Assembly (NCBI GenBank): GCA_018242585.1
Contig: JAFEBQ010000020.1
Coordinates: 62,778-126,777, forward strand
Direction of reading: 5' to 3'
DNA from: Planctomycetota bacterium
Lineage (GTDB): Bacteria > Planctomycetota > Planctomycetia > Pirellulales > PNKZ01
DNA length: 64,000 nucleotides
In this document: positions 36,999 through 44,521 of the stretch, piece by piece
Layout of the letters: every line of letters begins with the position of its first letter
Numbering within the stretch: the first letter of the stretch is position 1
Position numbers and translations under genes: made by a program
The notes under the pieces: model-generated
What the model was told of the DNA's origin: nothing
The model's input: only the letters and a program-made list of their open reading frames with translations
The model's database searches: none

Positions 36999-38018
36999 AT
37001 GCTCCGCCAAGTCCGTTTAATCCTGGAAATGATTCGCTTCAGCCACACGCTGTTCGCGCTGCCGTTCGCGCTGATGGCGGCGCTGATGGCTTGGAATTAT
37101 GACAGCGCAATGGCGGCTCAAGTGCCAGAACAGAATGGACGTGTCATTCCATCGGCAGTCGATCGCTACGCCAAGAATGCCTTAGGCATAGAGAATAGCG
37201 GACTCGTGGGCGAAATCGTTCTCGATCCCGGGCCGTACTCTCCGTCACGTTGGCTGCAGGCGCTGGCCATCCTGCTCTGCATGGTCTTTGCCCGCAGCGC
37301 GGCGATGGCGTTCAATCGCCTGGTCGACCGCAGAATTGACGCCGAGAATCCGCGCACGGCCATGCGTCACCTGCCAGCGGGAACGCTGAGCGTGGCGGCC
37401 GTCACCGCGTTTGCGGTTGCGTGTGGGCTGTTGTTCATCGCCAGTACGGCGTTGTTTCTGCCCAACCGTTTGCCGTTGTATCTAAGCGCGCCGGTCCTGG
37501 CGTTTGTCTGTGGCTATAGCTTCGCCAAGCGGTTCACGGCGCTGGCTCACTTGTGGCTGGGCGTGGCGCTCAGTCTGGCCCCGATCGCGGTGTGGATCGC
37601 TCTGCGCGGCACGGTCGAGTGGCCACCCGTGGTGCTGGCCGGCGCGGTCGCGTTGTGGGTCATGGGGTTTGACATCATTTACGCTTGCCAGGATTTCGAT
37701 TTCGATCAGCGTCGCGGCCTGCACAGCGTGCCGGCCCGGCTGGGCATCAAGGGCTCGCTCCGTGTCGCGGCCTTATGTCATGCGGCGATGATTGGACTGC
37801 TGGCCTTGTTGCCGCTGGTCTACCCGGCGTTTGGCGCGGCCTATTGGGTCGGCCTGGCGGCGACGACGGTGCTGCTGGTTTACGAGCATTGGCTAGTCCG
37901 CCCCGATGACCTATCGCGGGTGAATACCGCGTTCTTTCATGTAAACGCCGTGATCGGTTTGGGGCTGCTGGCAGTAACCATTCTCGATTTGCTGATCGTC
38001 CCTCGCTTGATAACATAA
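36999..38018 (+). CDS. mqnP: UbiA-family prenyltransferase (probable MqnP)
   Basis: Attaches the isoprenoid chain to the aromatic ring in quinone synthesis. 339 residues, about 8-9 helices, with the first Asp-rich motif NRLVDRRIDAENPRT (Asn106, Asp110, Asp114) and the second CQDFDFDQRRG. Compared with the usual family, about 50 extra polar residues (about 32-84) lie between helix 1 and helix 2, facing outside or inside as an extra loop. Its position between ubiX and mqnE makes the futalosine-route enzyme MqnP more likely than UbiA/MenA. Confidence 0.88.
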   Translation: MLRQVRLILEMIRFSHTLFALPFALMAALMAWNYDSAMAAQVPEQNGRVIPSAVDRYAKNALGIENSGLVGEIVLDPGPYSPSRWLQALAILLCMVFARSAAMAFNRLVDRRIDAENPRTAMRHLPAGTLSVAAVTAFAVACGLLFIASTALFLPNRLPLYLSAPVLAFVCGYSFAKRFTALAHLWLGVALSLAPIAVWIALRGTVEWPPVVLAGAVALWVMGFDIIYACQDFDFDQRRGLHSVPARLGIKGSLRVAALCHAAMIGLLALLPLVYPAFGAAYWVGLAATTVLLVYEHWLVRPDDLSRVNTAFFHVNAVIGLGLLAVTILDLLIVPRLIT

Positions 38019-38055
38019 GGGGCCAAGCAACTGTTGGAGTGCCGCGACGACAACC

Positions 38056-38133
38056 GTAGGGTACGCACCCCGTGCGTACCATTCCGCAGTTAACCGACAG
38101 AACAATTCGGTACGCACGGAGTGCGTACCCTAC
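38056..38133. repeat. Inverted repeat doublet, GTAGGGTACGCAC family
   Basis: Two 25-base arms (38056-38080 and 38109-38133), 24 of 25 positions complementary, 28 bases apart. Each arm is itself a hairpin: GGTACGCAC and GTGCGTACC flank a 2-3 base loop. It lies just upstream of mqnE. Confidence 0.8.
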
Positions 38134-38207
38134 AGGTTCGACAAAGTACCCCAGAACCGCCGCCCCACGTCCACGGTTTTCTCAACGAATCGCCCAGAGA
38201 CTTTCCT

Positions 38208-39338
38208 GTGATTGCCAGCGAAACCAGCTTGAAGAACATTCGCGAAAAGGTGTTGGCCGGCGAGCGGCTGACGATGGACGACGGCTTGCTGCTATCGGAT
38301 CCCAATACGCCGCTGTACGAGGTCGGCGCGCTGGCCGACTATGTGCGGCAGCGGAAGCACGGCCTCCGCGCTTATTACAACATCAACACGCACCTGAACC
38401 CAACGAACGTCTGCATCTATCGGTGCATCTTCTGCGCCTTCCGGTCGGACCTGCGCGACCCGAAGGGGTACGTGATGACCGACGAGGAGATTTTGGCCCG
38501 CGGGCGCGAAGCGCTCGAGAACGGCTGTACCGAAATGCACATCGTCGGCGGCCTGCACCACCAGAAGAAGATGGAGTGGTACGTCAACATCGTGCGCATT
38601 CTGCACCAGGCGTATCCGCAACTTCACTTGAAGGCCTGGACCGGCGTCGAAATCAACTGGTTCCAGCACCTGACCGGTCGAAGTGCGCGCGACATTTTGC
38701 AAGAGCTGATTGATGCCGGGCTGGGAAGCATGCCCGGCGGCGGCGCGGAGATTTTTCATCCCGAGGTGCGGGACAAGATTTGCGAGCACAAGGCCGACGC
38801 CGAAGCCTGGCTCGATGTGCATCGGCAAGCGCACCAACTTGGCCTGCGCACCAACTGCACGATGCTCTACGGCCACATCGAGAACGCGATGCACCGGGTC
38901 GACCACCTGATCCGGCTGCGCGAGTTGCAGGACGAAACCAGCGGGTTCCAGACGTTTATCCCGCTGGCGTTCCACCCGGATAACACGGGGCTGAACCACA
39001 TCAAGAAGCCGTCGAGCCTGATGGACCTGAGGACGATGGCGGTCAGCCGGTTGATGTTGGACAACATCCCGCACATCAAGGCCTATTGGATCATGCTCGG
39101 GCTGGGGACGGCCCAGGCGGCGCTGCGCTTTGGCGCCGACGATATCGACGGCACCGTCCGTCACGAGCTGATCTATCACGACGCCGGCGCCGAGACCCCG
39201 GAGATTCTGTCGGTCGATCAATTGAAGCAGTTGATCGTCGAGGCCGGTTGCGAGCCGGTCGAGCGCGACACGCTGTACCATCGCGTCCACCGCGACGGTT
39301 CCAAGTGGGAAACCGGCGCGGCCATCGCTTCGGCGTAA
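38208..39338 (+). CDS. mqnE: Aminodeoxyfutalosine synthase MqnE (radical SAM)
   Basis: Joins chorismate-derived enolpyruvyl benzoate and SAM to give aminofutalosine, the first committed radical step of the futalosine menaquinone route. Cluster motif CX3CX2C is Cys69-Cys73-Cys76 (CIYRCIFC). MqnE rather than MqnC is indicated by AWTGVEINWF, GLGSMPGGGAEIF and LYGHIENAMHRVDH. Start is uncertain: the frame is open from a GTG at 38121 inside the repeat; I prefer the GTG at 38208, giving 376 residues, close to the usual length. Confidence 0.92.
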   Translation: MIASETSLKNIREKVLAGERLTMDDGLLLSDPNTPLYEVGALADYVRQRKHGLRAYYNINTHLNPTNVCIYRCIFCAFRSDLRDPKGYVMTDEEILARGREALENGCTEMHIVGGLHHQKKMEWYVNIVRILHQAYPQLHLKAWTGVEINWFQHLTGRSARDILQELIDAGLGSMPGGGAEIFHPEVRDKICEHKADAEAWLDVHRQAHQLGLRTNCTMLYGHIENAMHRVDHLIRLRELQDETSGFQTFIPLAFHPDNTGLNHIKKPSSLMDLRTMAVSRLMLDNIPHIKAYWIMLGLGTAQAALRFGADDIDGTVRHELIYHDAGAETPEILSVDQLKQLIVEAGCEPVERDTLYHRVHRDGSKWETGAAIASA

Positions 39339-39369
39339 TTGCTCGATCGGTGTTTGCGCAAACCGGCTC

Positions 39370-39510
39370 TTGTAGGGTGCATTCTATGCACCTTATTTCG
39401 ACGTTCGTTGCCAAGAGGCTTGGCGGATTGATCTCGCCCAACACCGGCTCCTCCCCCATCTCGTTGGTGGGAATCGGCCACAGATAAGGTGCATGGAATG
39501 CACCCTACAA
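39370..39510. repeat. Inverted repeat doublet, GTAGGGTGCAT family
   Basis: Arms 39370-39396 and 39484-39510 (27 bases) match as reverse complements at 26 of 27 positions, 87 bases apart. Each contains an inner hairpin GGTGCAT/ATGCACC. It lies just downstream of mqnE and is related in layout to the doublet upstream of it. Confidence 0.8.
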
Positions 39511-39549
39511 AACTGGATTCCCGCCTGCGCGGGAAAACAGACAACCCAC

Positions 39550-39576
39550 GCGGACGCCAGCACTGCTGGCGTCCGC
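39550..39576. repeat. Near-loopless 13-bp hairpin
   Basis: GCGGACGCCAGCA (39550-39562), one base, TGCTGGCGTCCGC (39564-39576). A perfect 13-bp stem with one loop base. It precedes the thioredoxin-like gene; lack of a T run argues against a simple terminator. Confidence 0.6.
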
Positions 39577-39672
39577 CCCGCTTTTCGCAATTGACTTATT
39601 CGGCGGGCCTGCGAGACTCTTGCCCCTTCTCGTTTCACCATTCGGCCGTTGTCGGTTGCCGCGGAATCACGG

Positions 39673-40194
39673 ATGATTCGCCGTCTCGCTCCTCGCGCCA
39701 AGTTGTGGCTGTCGTTTAGCGCAGGCCTGTTCGCAGGCCTGGCGTGGATCGCCGGCTGTACCGACGCCACCAGCCCGCCGGCCTCGCTCCCGCGGGCTGC
39801 CAACGCTCATACCAAGGTGTGCGGGCAAGTGGCGTTCACGGTCGGTTTCGAGCGTGGCCAAGCGCTGGCCCGCAGCCAGGGAAAGCCGATGCTGGTCTTC
39901 TTTACGCTCGACGAGTGCCCCTTCTCGACGGCCATGGCTGACGAGACGTTTGCCGAAACGTCGCTGGCGCGGCTGAGCGATCGGTTTGTCTGCGTGCTGG
40001 TCAATGCCGACGCCGAGCCCGAGGTGTGCGAGCGGTTCAAAGTGCAGGCGTTCCCCGCGGTGCAATTCGTGTCGCCGCAAGGAGCGCCGGTCGCGCATCT
40101 GGTCGGTCGACAATCGAGTAGTCGGCTGATGATCGAAATGCAGACCACGCTGCAAGCGTTGGCGCGACGGCCGCAAGAGCCGACGCTGCGCTAG
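39673..40194 (+). CDS. Thioredoxin-like lipoprotein with CxxS site
   Basis: 173 residues starting at the ATG at 39673 (a TTG eight codons upstream is less likely). Lipobox AGC puts the lipidated Cys at residue 29. The mature domain has the thioredoxin core KPMLVFFTLDECPFSTAMADETF-like segment, in which the usual CxxC is CPFS (Cys82, Ser85), and a cis-Pro region AFPAVQFVSPQG. With one active-site cysteine it may be a reductase helper, isomerase or chaperone rather than a standard disulfide reductase. Periplasmic, membrane-tethered. Confidence 0.82.
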   Translation: MIRRLAPRAKLWLSFSAGLFAGLAWIAGCTDATSPPASLPRAANAHTKVCGQVAFTVGFERGQALARSQGKPMLVFFTLDECPFSTAMADETFAETSLARLSDRFVCVLVNADAEPEVCERFKVQAFPAVQFVSPQGAPVAHLVGRQSSSRLMIEMQTTLQALARRPQEPTLR

Positions 40195-40337
40195 GCGCTC
40201 ACAGGTTTTGCGCCGTTTTTCACATGACAGTCTGTCTTTACGCATTGTCATCGCCCGTTCGGGTCGCTTGTTCGCCCGAGAATTGACGGCTAGACTTGCG
40301 ACAGTTGTTTTACCCGCGTGTGACCGGCGAAGTTTGC

Positions 40338-41480
40338 ATGTCTGTGGCCACGGCACCTGCTAAAACGAAGAATCAACCCACGTTGCGCGAGCATATTTTT
40401 GCGCCGCGATTCTGGGTCGGCATGAACGCGCGCGGCTGGTGGAAGCTGCTGGCCGAGAACCGCTTCGACATCGGTTGGCAGTACTGGCATGTCGCGGCCG
40501 CCATCAGCGGTTGGAGCGCGCTTAACTCGGTTTGGGGGACGGCGCAACAACTCGCCTTCGGCGGCAAGGTCGACCGGATCGAACTCGTCGCTCCGCCGAT
40601 CATCGTGCTGGGGCATTGGCGCTCGGGGACGACCCTGTTGCACGAGTTGATGGTGCTCGATCCGCGGCATTCGTTTCCCAACACGTACGAGTGCCTGGCG
40701 CCGAATCATTTTCTGTCCAGTGAGAAGCTGATCACCCAGTGGTTCCATTCCTTGCTGCCAGCCCGCAGGCAAATCGACAACATGTCGGCCGGTTGGGACC
40801 GCCCGCAAGAAGAAGAGTTCGCGCTGTGTAACCTGGGAGTGCCGTCGCCGTACTTGCAGATCGCCTTTCCGAACCATCGCCACAAGTACGACGATTACCT
40901 GACGCTCGAAAACGTGCCCCCCAAGGTGGTGAACGCCTGGAAGCAAACGCTGCTGCGGTTCTTGAAACAGATCACGCTGCAAAATCCCAAGCGGTTGGTG
41001 CTGAAAAGCCCGCCTCACACGGCCCGGGTGAGCACGCTGGTCGAGATGTTCCCCGAGGCCAAGTTCGTCCACGTGATCCGCGACCCGAACGCGGTGTTCA
41101 CATCGACCTACAACTTGTGGCGGACGCTCTACACGCGTCATGGGCTGCAGCGGCCGAACTACGAGGGGCTCGAGGAGTACGTCCTGTCGACGTTCGAGCG
41201 GATGTATCGCAAGTACGAGCGCGATCGTGCGCTGCTGCGCCCCGACCAACTGGTCGAAGTGCGGTACGAAGACCTGGTGGCCAATCCGATCGGCGAGATG
41301 GAGGCGATCTACGAACAGATGCAACTCGGCGGCTTCGACGAGTTGCGGCCGCGGCTCGAAGCGTACGTCCAGTCGCTCGACGGCTATCAGACGAACCGCT
41401 ACGACGCCCGACCCGAGCACCGCAAGCTGGTCGCCGAGCGCTGGCAGCCGTTGATGCAGCGCTACGGCTACGAGGGGTAG
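40338..41480 (+). CDS. Sulfotransferase family protein
   Basis: 380 residues starting at the ATG at 40338 (a TTG at 40296 also opens the frame). The 5'-phosphosulfate loop is GHWRSGTTLLHELM (about 92-105) and the 3'-phosphate motif is KFVHVIRDPNAVFTSTYN. Soluble, no signal peptide. The enzyme would transfer sulfate from PAPS to an acceptor that cannot be predicted, plausibly a polysaccharide or lipid. It is convergent with the esterase gene. Confidence 0.87.
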   Translation: MSVATAPAKTKNQPTLREHIFAPRFWVGMNARGWWKLLAENRFDIGWQYWHVAAAISGWSALNSVWGTAQQLAFGGKVDRIELVAPPIIVLGHWRSGTTLLHELMVLDPRHSFPNTYECLAPNHFLSSEKLITQWFHSLLPARRQIDNMSAGWDRPQEEEFALCNLGVPSPYLQIAFPNHRHKYDDYLTLENVPPKVVNAWKQTLLRFLKQITLQNPKRLVLKSPPHTARVSTLVEMFPEAKFVHVIRDPNAVFTSTYNLWRTLYTRHGLQRPNYEGLEEYVLSTFERMYRKYERDRALLRPDQLVEVRYEDLVANPIGEMEAIYEQMQLGGFDELRPRLEAYVQSLDGYQTNRYDARPEHRKLVAERWQPLMQRYGYEG

Positions 41481-41497
41481 GGGTCGCGCCACAGCAG

Positions 41498-41654
41498 CCG
41501 CCGACGTAAGTCGGCGGTTACGTGCGTCGGTGAGCATTCAAGCTCGGTTGGCCCAGCCGCTTGCCGGCTGGGTCGCGCAAGCGACAGGAAGAACGAGTCG
41601 CGTCCCACAGCGAATTGCTTGTTGCTAACGCAACCCGGCCGAGTAGCGGCCGGG
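41498..41654. repeat. Three hairpins between convergent genes
   Basis: CCGCCGAC-gtaa-GTCGGCGG (41498-41517), CCCAGCCG...CGGCTGGG (41552-41572) and CCCGGCC...GGCCGGG (41634-41654). They fill the 192-bp region between the sulfotransferase and esterase genes and could stop transcription from both sides. Confidence 0.65.
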
Positions 41655-41672
41655 CCACCCGATGTTGACCGC

Positions 41673-43871
41673 TTACTTCAGCAGCCACTTCATCAGCGCT
41701 GCCTTGTCGGCTTCGGGGGCAAACTGGAAGCGTTCGCGTTGACCTGGCCCGTTATAGACGTTGGCGACCGGCAAGATCGAATAGCTCGTCTCGCCAGTGA
41801 CCCACATCTCGGCCGGCGCGGCCAAGGTCAGCAAGCCTGGCAAATCGCCGTATTTGACCGCTCCGGGCACGAAGTTCACATCGTCGAACTCGGTCAACCG
41901 CGCAAAGCGGAATCCATGCGTGTCGATGGCCAGGGCGTCGACCGCCGAGCCGGCCACGGCACACGCCGCCGCCACGTAGGGGGCCGCGCCGTTGCGAGCG
42001 ACCATCGTCACCCGCTGGGGCTGCAACTTGCGGTTACGCACATAGGTGATCAGGGCCAGCAGATCGTGCGCCCGCTGGGCCAGCAACGAGTGGTTATAGC
42101 CATACGTGTAGCCAGCATATTTTGAAATGTCGCTCACTTTGGGGCCGACCACCAGTCGCTGTTTCGTGACCGGCTGGCCATCGGCGGTGAACTCGCCCTG
42201 GCCAAAAACATCGATGCCAGCCACCGCCGTGCCGGCGTCGAGCAACTGCTTCACCTCGGCCGTCGGCGCGCCATCTGCCGCGTACAGCGCCCGCTTCCCT
42301 TGGCCATCGATCCACAGCACGACCTGCTTGTTCCAGTTGGCCGGCAGCATAAACATCACTGGAATCTCTTCGCCGTGTTTGCGCACTCGCAACAGCGACG
42401 CAATTTCCTGGTACGTTCCTCGGTCATGCTGAGCGAGTTTTTCGTGCTCGACTTCGGCGGCAGCGGGCAGCTCGCGACCAATCAGCGTGGCCCAGCCCTC
42501 GCCGACCACGTTGCGCCAATGAGGCAGGTCGTCAGGGCTGTATGGCGCCAAGCGGGCCAGTTGCGCCTCGCCGTCGGCCGTCAACCATCGCAGCAGGCTA
42601 CGCTCGTAATCGTCGCCACTGGGGGGCTTGGGATGCGACTCGTTCCAGACCGTGGTCTCGGCCTCGGTCAGGTGCCGGAACTCGGGCTCCTCGATCGGCT
42701 CGGACTGTCCCAACCGCAGGTGCTTGTTGAACCAGCCGTACATCACCAGTCGGCTTGGCGCGTTGTAGTTGTGCGGAAACTGCAAGTAGGGCACCCCCTG
42801 GACGTTCTCGCGCGCGCCGAGCAGGCCGTAGAGCTGCTGCAACTCGGGCAGCCCCTTGGTCGCGATCTCCTTGGTCCAATCATTGGCCGCGGTCATGCTG
42901 AGCGGCTTGGGGGCGAACAGCGCGGCCAGTTCGATATTGCCCGACCCGACACGCAAGTGAGGCGCGTTCTCGCAGGTGCAGCCCCCTTGCATGGCGGTCG
43001 AGACCATCACGGCTGGATGCGCGACCGTAATGCGCGAGTCGATCGCACAGAGGATAAACGTCTGGGTGCCGCCGCCACTGGCGCCGGTCACGCCGATTCG
43101 ATCGGTGTCGACTTCGGGCAGCGAGCAGATCCAATCGAGGGCACAAAGCGAGTTGTACGTCTGCAGCCCCATCATGTTCTGCATGCGCAATTCCGCCTGG
43201 GGACTGAAGTAGCCCCAATTGGTCTCGGTGCTCATCGCCGCGCGCACGCCGGGGCGGTGGGTGATCTGCTGACTGTCGGCATAGCCGACCATGTCGTACA
43301 GGAACACAATGCAGCCCATTCGCGCCAATTGCTTCGAGCGCGACTGCAGCACGTTGCGGCCGTTATCAACATACTTCTCGGCGCCGGCCTCGACGTCTTT
43401 CTCGACCTTGGCCCGCTCGACGTCCATAAATCGACCGTTGGGCCAGTGTCCGTGCGGACAGAGCACGGCCGGGAACGGTCCTTCACCTTTCGCCGGGCGA
43501 TACAAGCTGCCGGTGACGAAGTGACCAGGATAGCTTTGCAGATAGACGCGCTCGACGGTATAGCCGTCCTCCGCTACGCGGCCGTGAACGACGGCGCGGG
43601 CCGGAGTGCGCGTAGGCATGGGCCAGAGGCCTTGCGAGACGAGAACCTGGCGTCGGACAACGTCGGCGCGATCCTGCCACTCGGCGACCGACTTGGGCAC
43701 CTCGAACGGAAAGTAACCGTCCAGCGTTTTAAGCGGTTCGAGCCGACGATCCGCCGGCAGTTTTCCGGCGGGCAACACGCGCCCCGACTCGGCAGCGACA
43801 CGCGACGCCATCAGACCGACAACCGAAACGACGAAAACGCCGCAAACAGCGCGATGCCAAGTGTTCGACAC
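41673..43871 (-). CDS. Secreted alpha/beta hydrolase, acetyl xylan esterase-like (paralogue 1)
   Basis: 732 residues. I choose the GTG at 43871 because GAGGA lies 6 bases upstream and the product then begins with a clean signal peptide (VCGVFVVSVVGLMASRVAA); an upstream ATG at 43979 adds a polar leader. The hydrolase domain has VLCPHGHWPNGR, FLYDMVGYADSQ and the nucleophile GVTGASGGGTQTF. Ser of GASGG is the probable nucleophile; a second, C-terminal hydrolase-like half follows with DTHGFRFARLTEF. It matches the protein at 57612-59783 throughout. Probably deacetylates plant or algal polysaccharides outside the membrane; this is inferred. Confidence 0.85.
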   Translation of the reverse strand: MSNTWHRAVCGVFVVSVVGLMASRVAAESGRVLPAGKLPADRRLEPLKTLDGYFPFEVPKSVAEWQDRADVVRRQVLVSQGLWPMPTRTPARAVVHGRVAEDGYTVERVYLQSYPGHFVTGSLYRPAKGEGPFPAVLCPHGHWPNGRFMDVERAKVEKDVEAGAEKYVDNGRNVLQSRSKQLARMGCIVFLYDMVGYADSQQITHRPGVRAAMSTETNWGYFSPQAELRMQNMMGLQTYNSLCALDWICSLPEVDTDRIGVTGASGGGTQTFILCAIDSRITVAHPAVMVSTAMQGGCTCENAPHLRVGSGNIELAALFAPKPLSMTAANDWTKEIATKGLPELQQLYGLLGARENVQGVPYLQFPHNYNAPSRLVMYGWFNKHLRLGQSEPIEEPEFRHLTEAETTVWNESHPKPPSGDDYERSLLRWLTADGEAQLARLAPYSPDDLPHWRNVVGEGWATLIGRELPAAAEVEHEKLAQHDRGTYQEIASLLRVRKHGEEIPVMFMLPANWNKQVVLWIDGQGKRALYAADGAPTAEVKQLLDAGTAVAGIDVFGQGEFTADGQPVTKQRLVVGPKVSDISKYAGYTYGYNHSLLAQRAHDLLALITYVRNRKLQPQRVTMVARNGAAPYVAAACAVAGSAVDALAIDTHGFRFARLTEFDDVNFVPGAVKYGDLPGLLTLAAPAEMWVTGETSYSILPVANVYNGPGQRERFQFAPEADKAALMKWLLK

Positions 43872-44521
43872 GGAATATCCTCGCAAGGCACGGGAGAGCA
43901 GGAACGGGGAAGACGCAAAAACACCAAGCCGGACGATGCCACCTCGAGGCATGAGCATAAAGTCCGACCGACACCGCATCCACTTTTGCCGCTAGCATTT
44001 CGCTTTTTATCGCTAGCACATCGCACGAATTGCGGCTTTTCGCGGTGTTTCATCGACCAACTTCCCACGCCAAAATTTTTTCGAGTACGACCAAATTGTC
44101 GACGAGCGGCAAGGCGCTGGCGCTATCGCATTAAGTGGCTGTCATCTAAGCACTTACTGATAGCGCTATCGCGCACCCCCTGTTTGTGCGGTAGGCCGAA
44201 TGTAGCTGTAACTCAATACAAATAAGTGGCTTGGGCCAATCTTGTTGACGCCTGCTGAAATCGCGGTAAGATCACCCCCTTACGCCGTATGTTGTAGCTA
44301 GCGCCACCGCCCACTACAATATATAGGTGCCGTTCGTATTGCTCGACCAGCGGCCATCTTACGTCGCTCAACTGGATAGGGCTGCTGCTGGTCTCGTGTG
44401 TTACGGAATGGAATCTGTGATCTACCTACGGTATGCTTGTCGATAAGTGTACGTGCGTTCACGTGACGTTTTGGGCCGGTGTGCATTCATTTCCATTTCT
44501 TGAATCGGGGGAAGGAAACCC
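43872..44521. promoter_or_regulatory. 650-bp region upstream of nrdJ
   Basis: AT-rich for this genome (43980-44240). It contains a two-stem hairpin at 44120-44166 (GCGCTATC/GATAGCGC and TAAGTG/CACTTA), a candidate promoter TTGACG-16 bases-TAAGAT at 44245-44272, and a NrdR-like box at 44314-44329. No cobalamin riboswitch was recognised. Confidence 0.5.
44314..44329 (+). promoter_or_regulatory. Candidate NrdR box
   Basis: CTACAATATATAGGTG fits the NrdR core CWATATATWG at all ten core positions. NrdR sites are usually in pairs about 31 bases apart; no good partner is visible, so this is tentative. It would lie downstream of the candidate promoter, fitting repression of nrdJ. Confidence 0.4.

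Noticed and set aside
38121..38207. Longer mqnE start
   Set aside because: The GTG at 38121 lies inside an inverted repeat and adds 29 residues not seen in the family.
44120..44166. Integron attC-like site
   Set aside because: Stem lacks the R/L box consensus and no integrase or cassette array is present.
44200..44521. Cobalamin riboswitch before the B12-dependent reductase
   Set aside because: No B12 box or conserved core could be found by eye; a covariance-model search would settle it.
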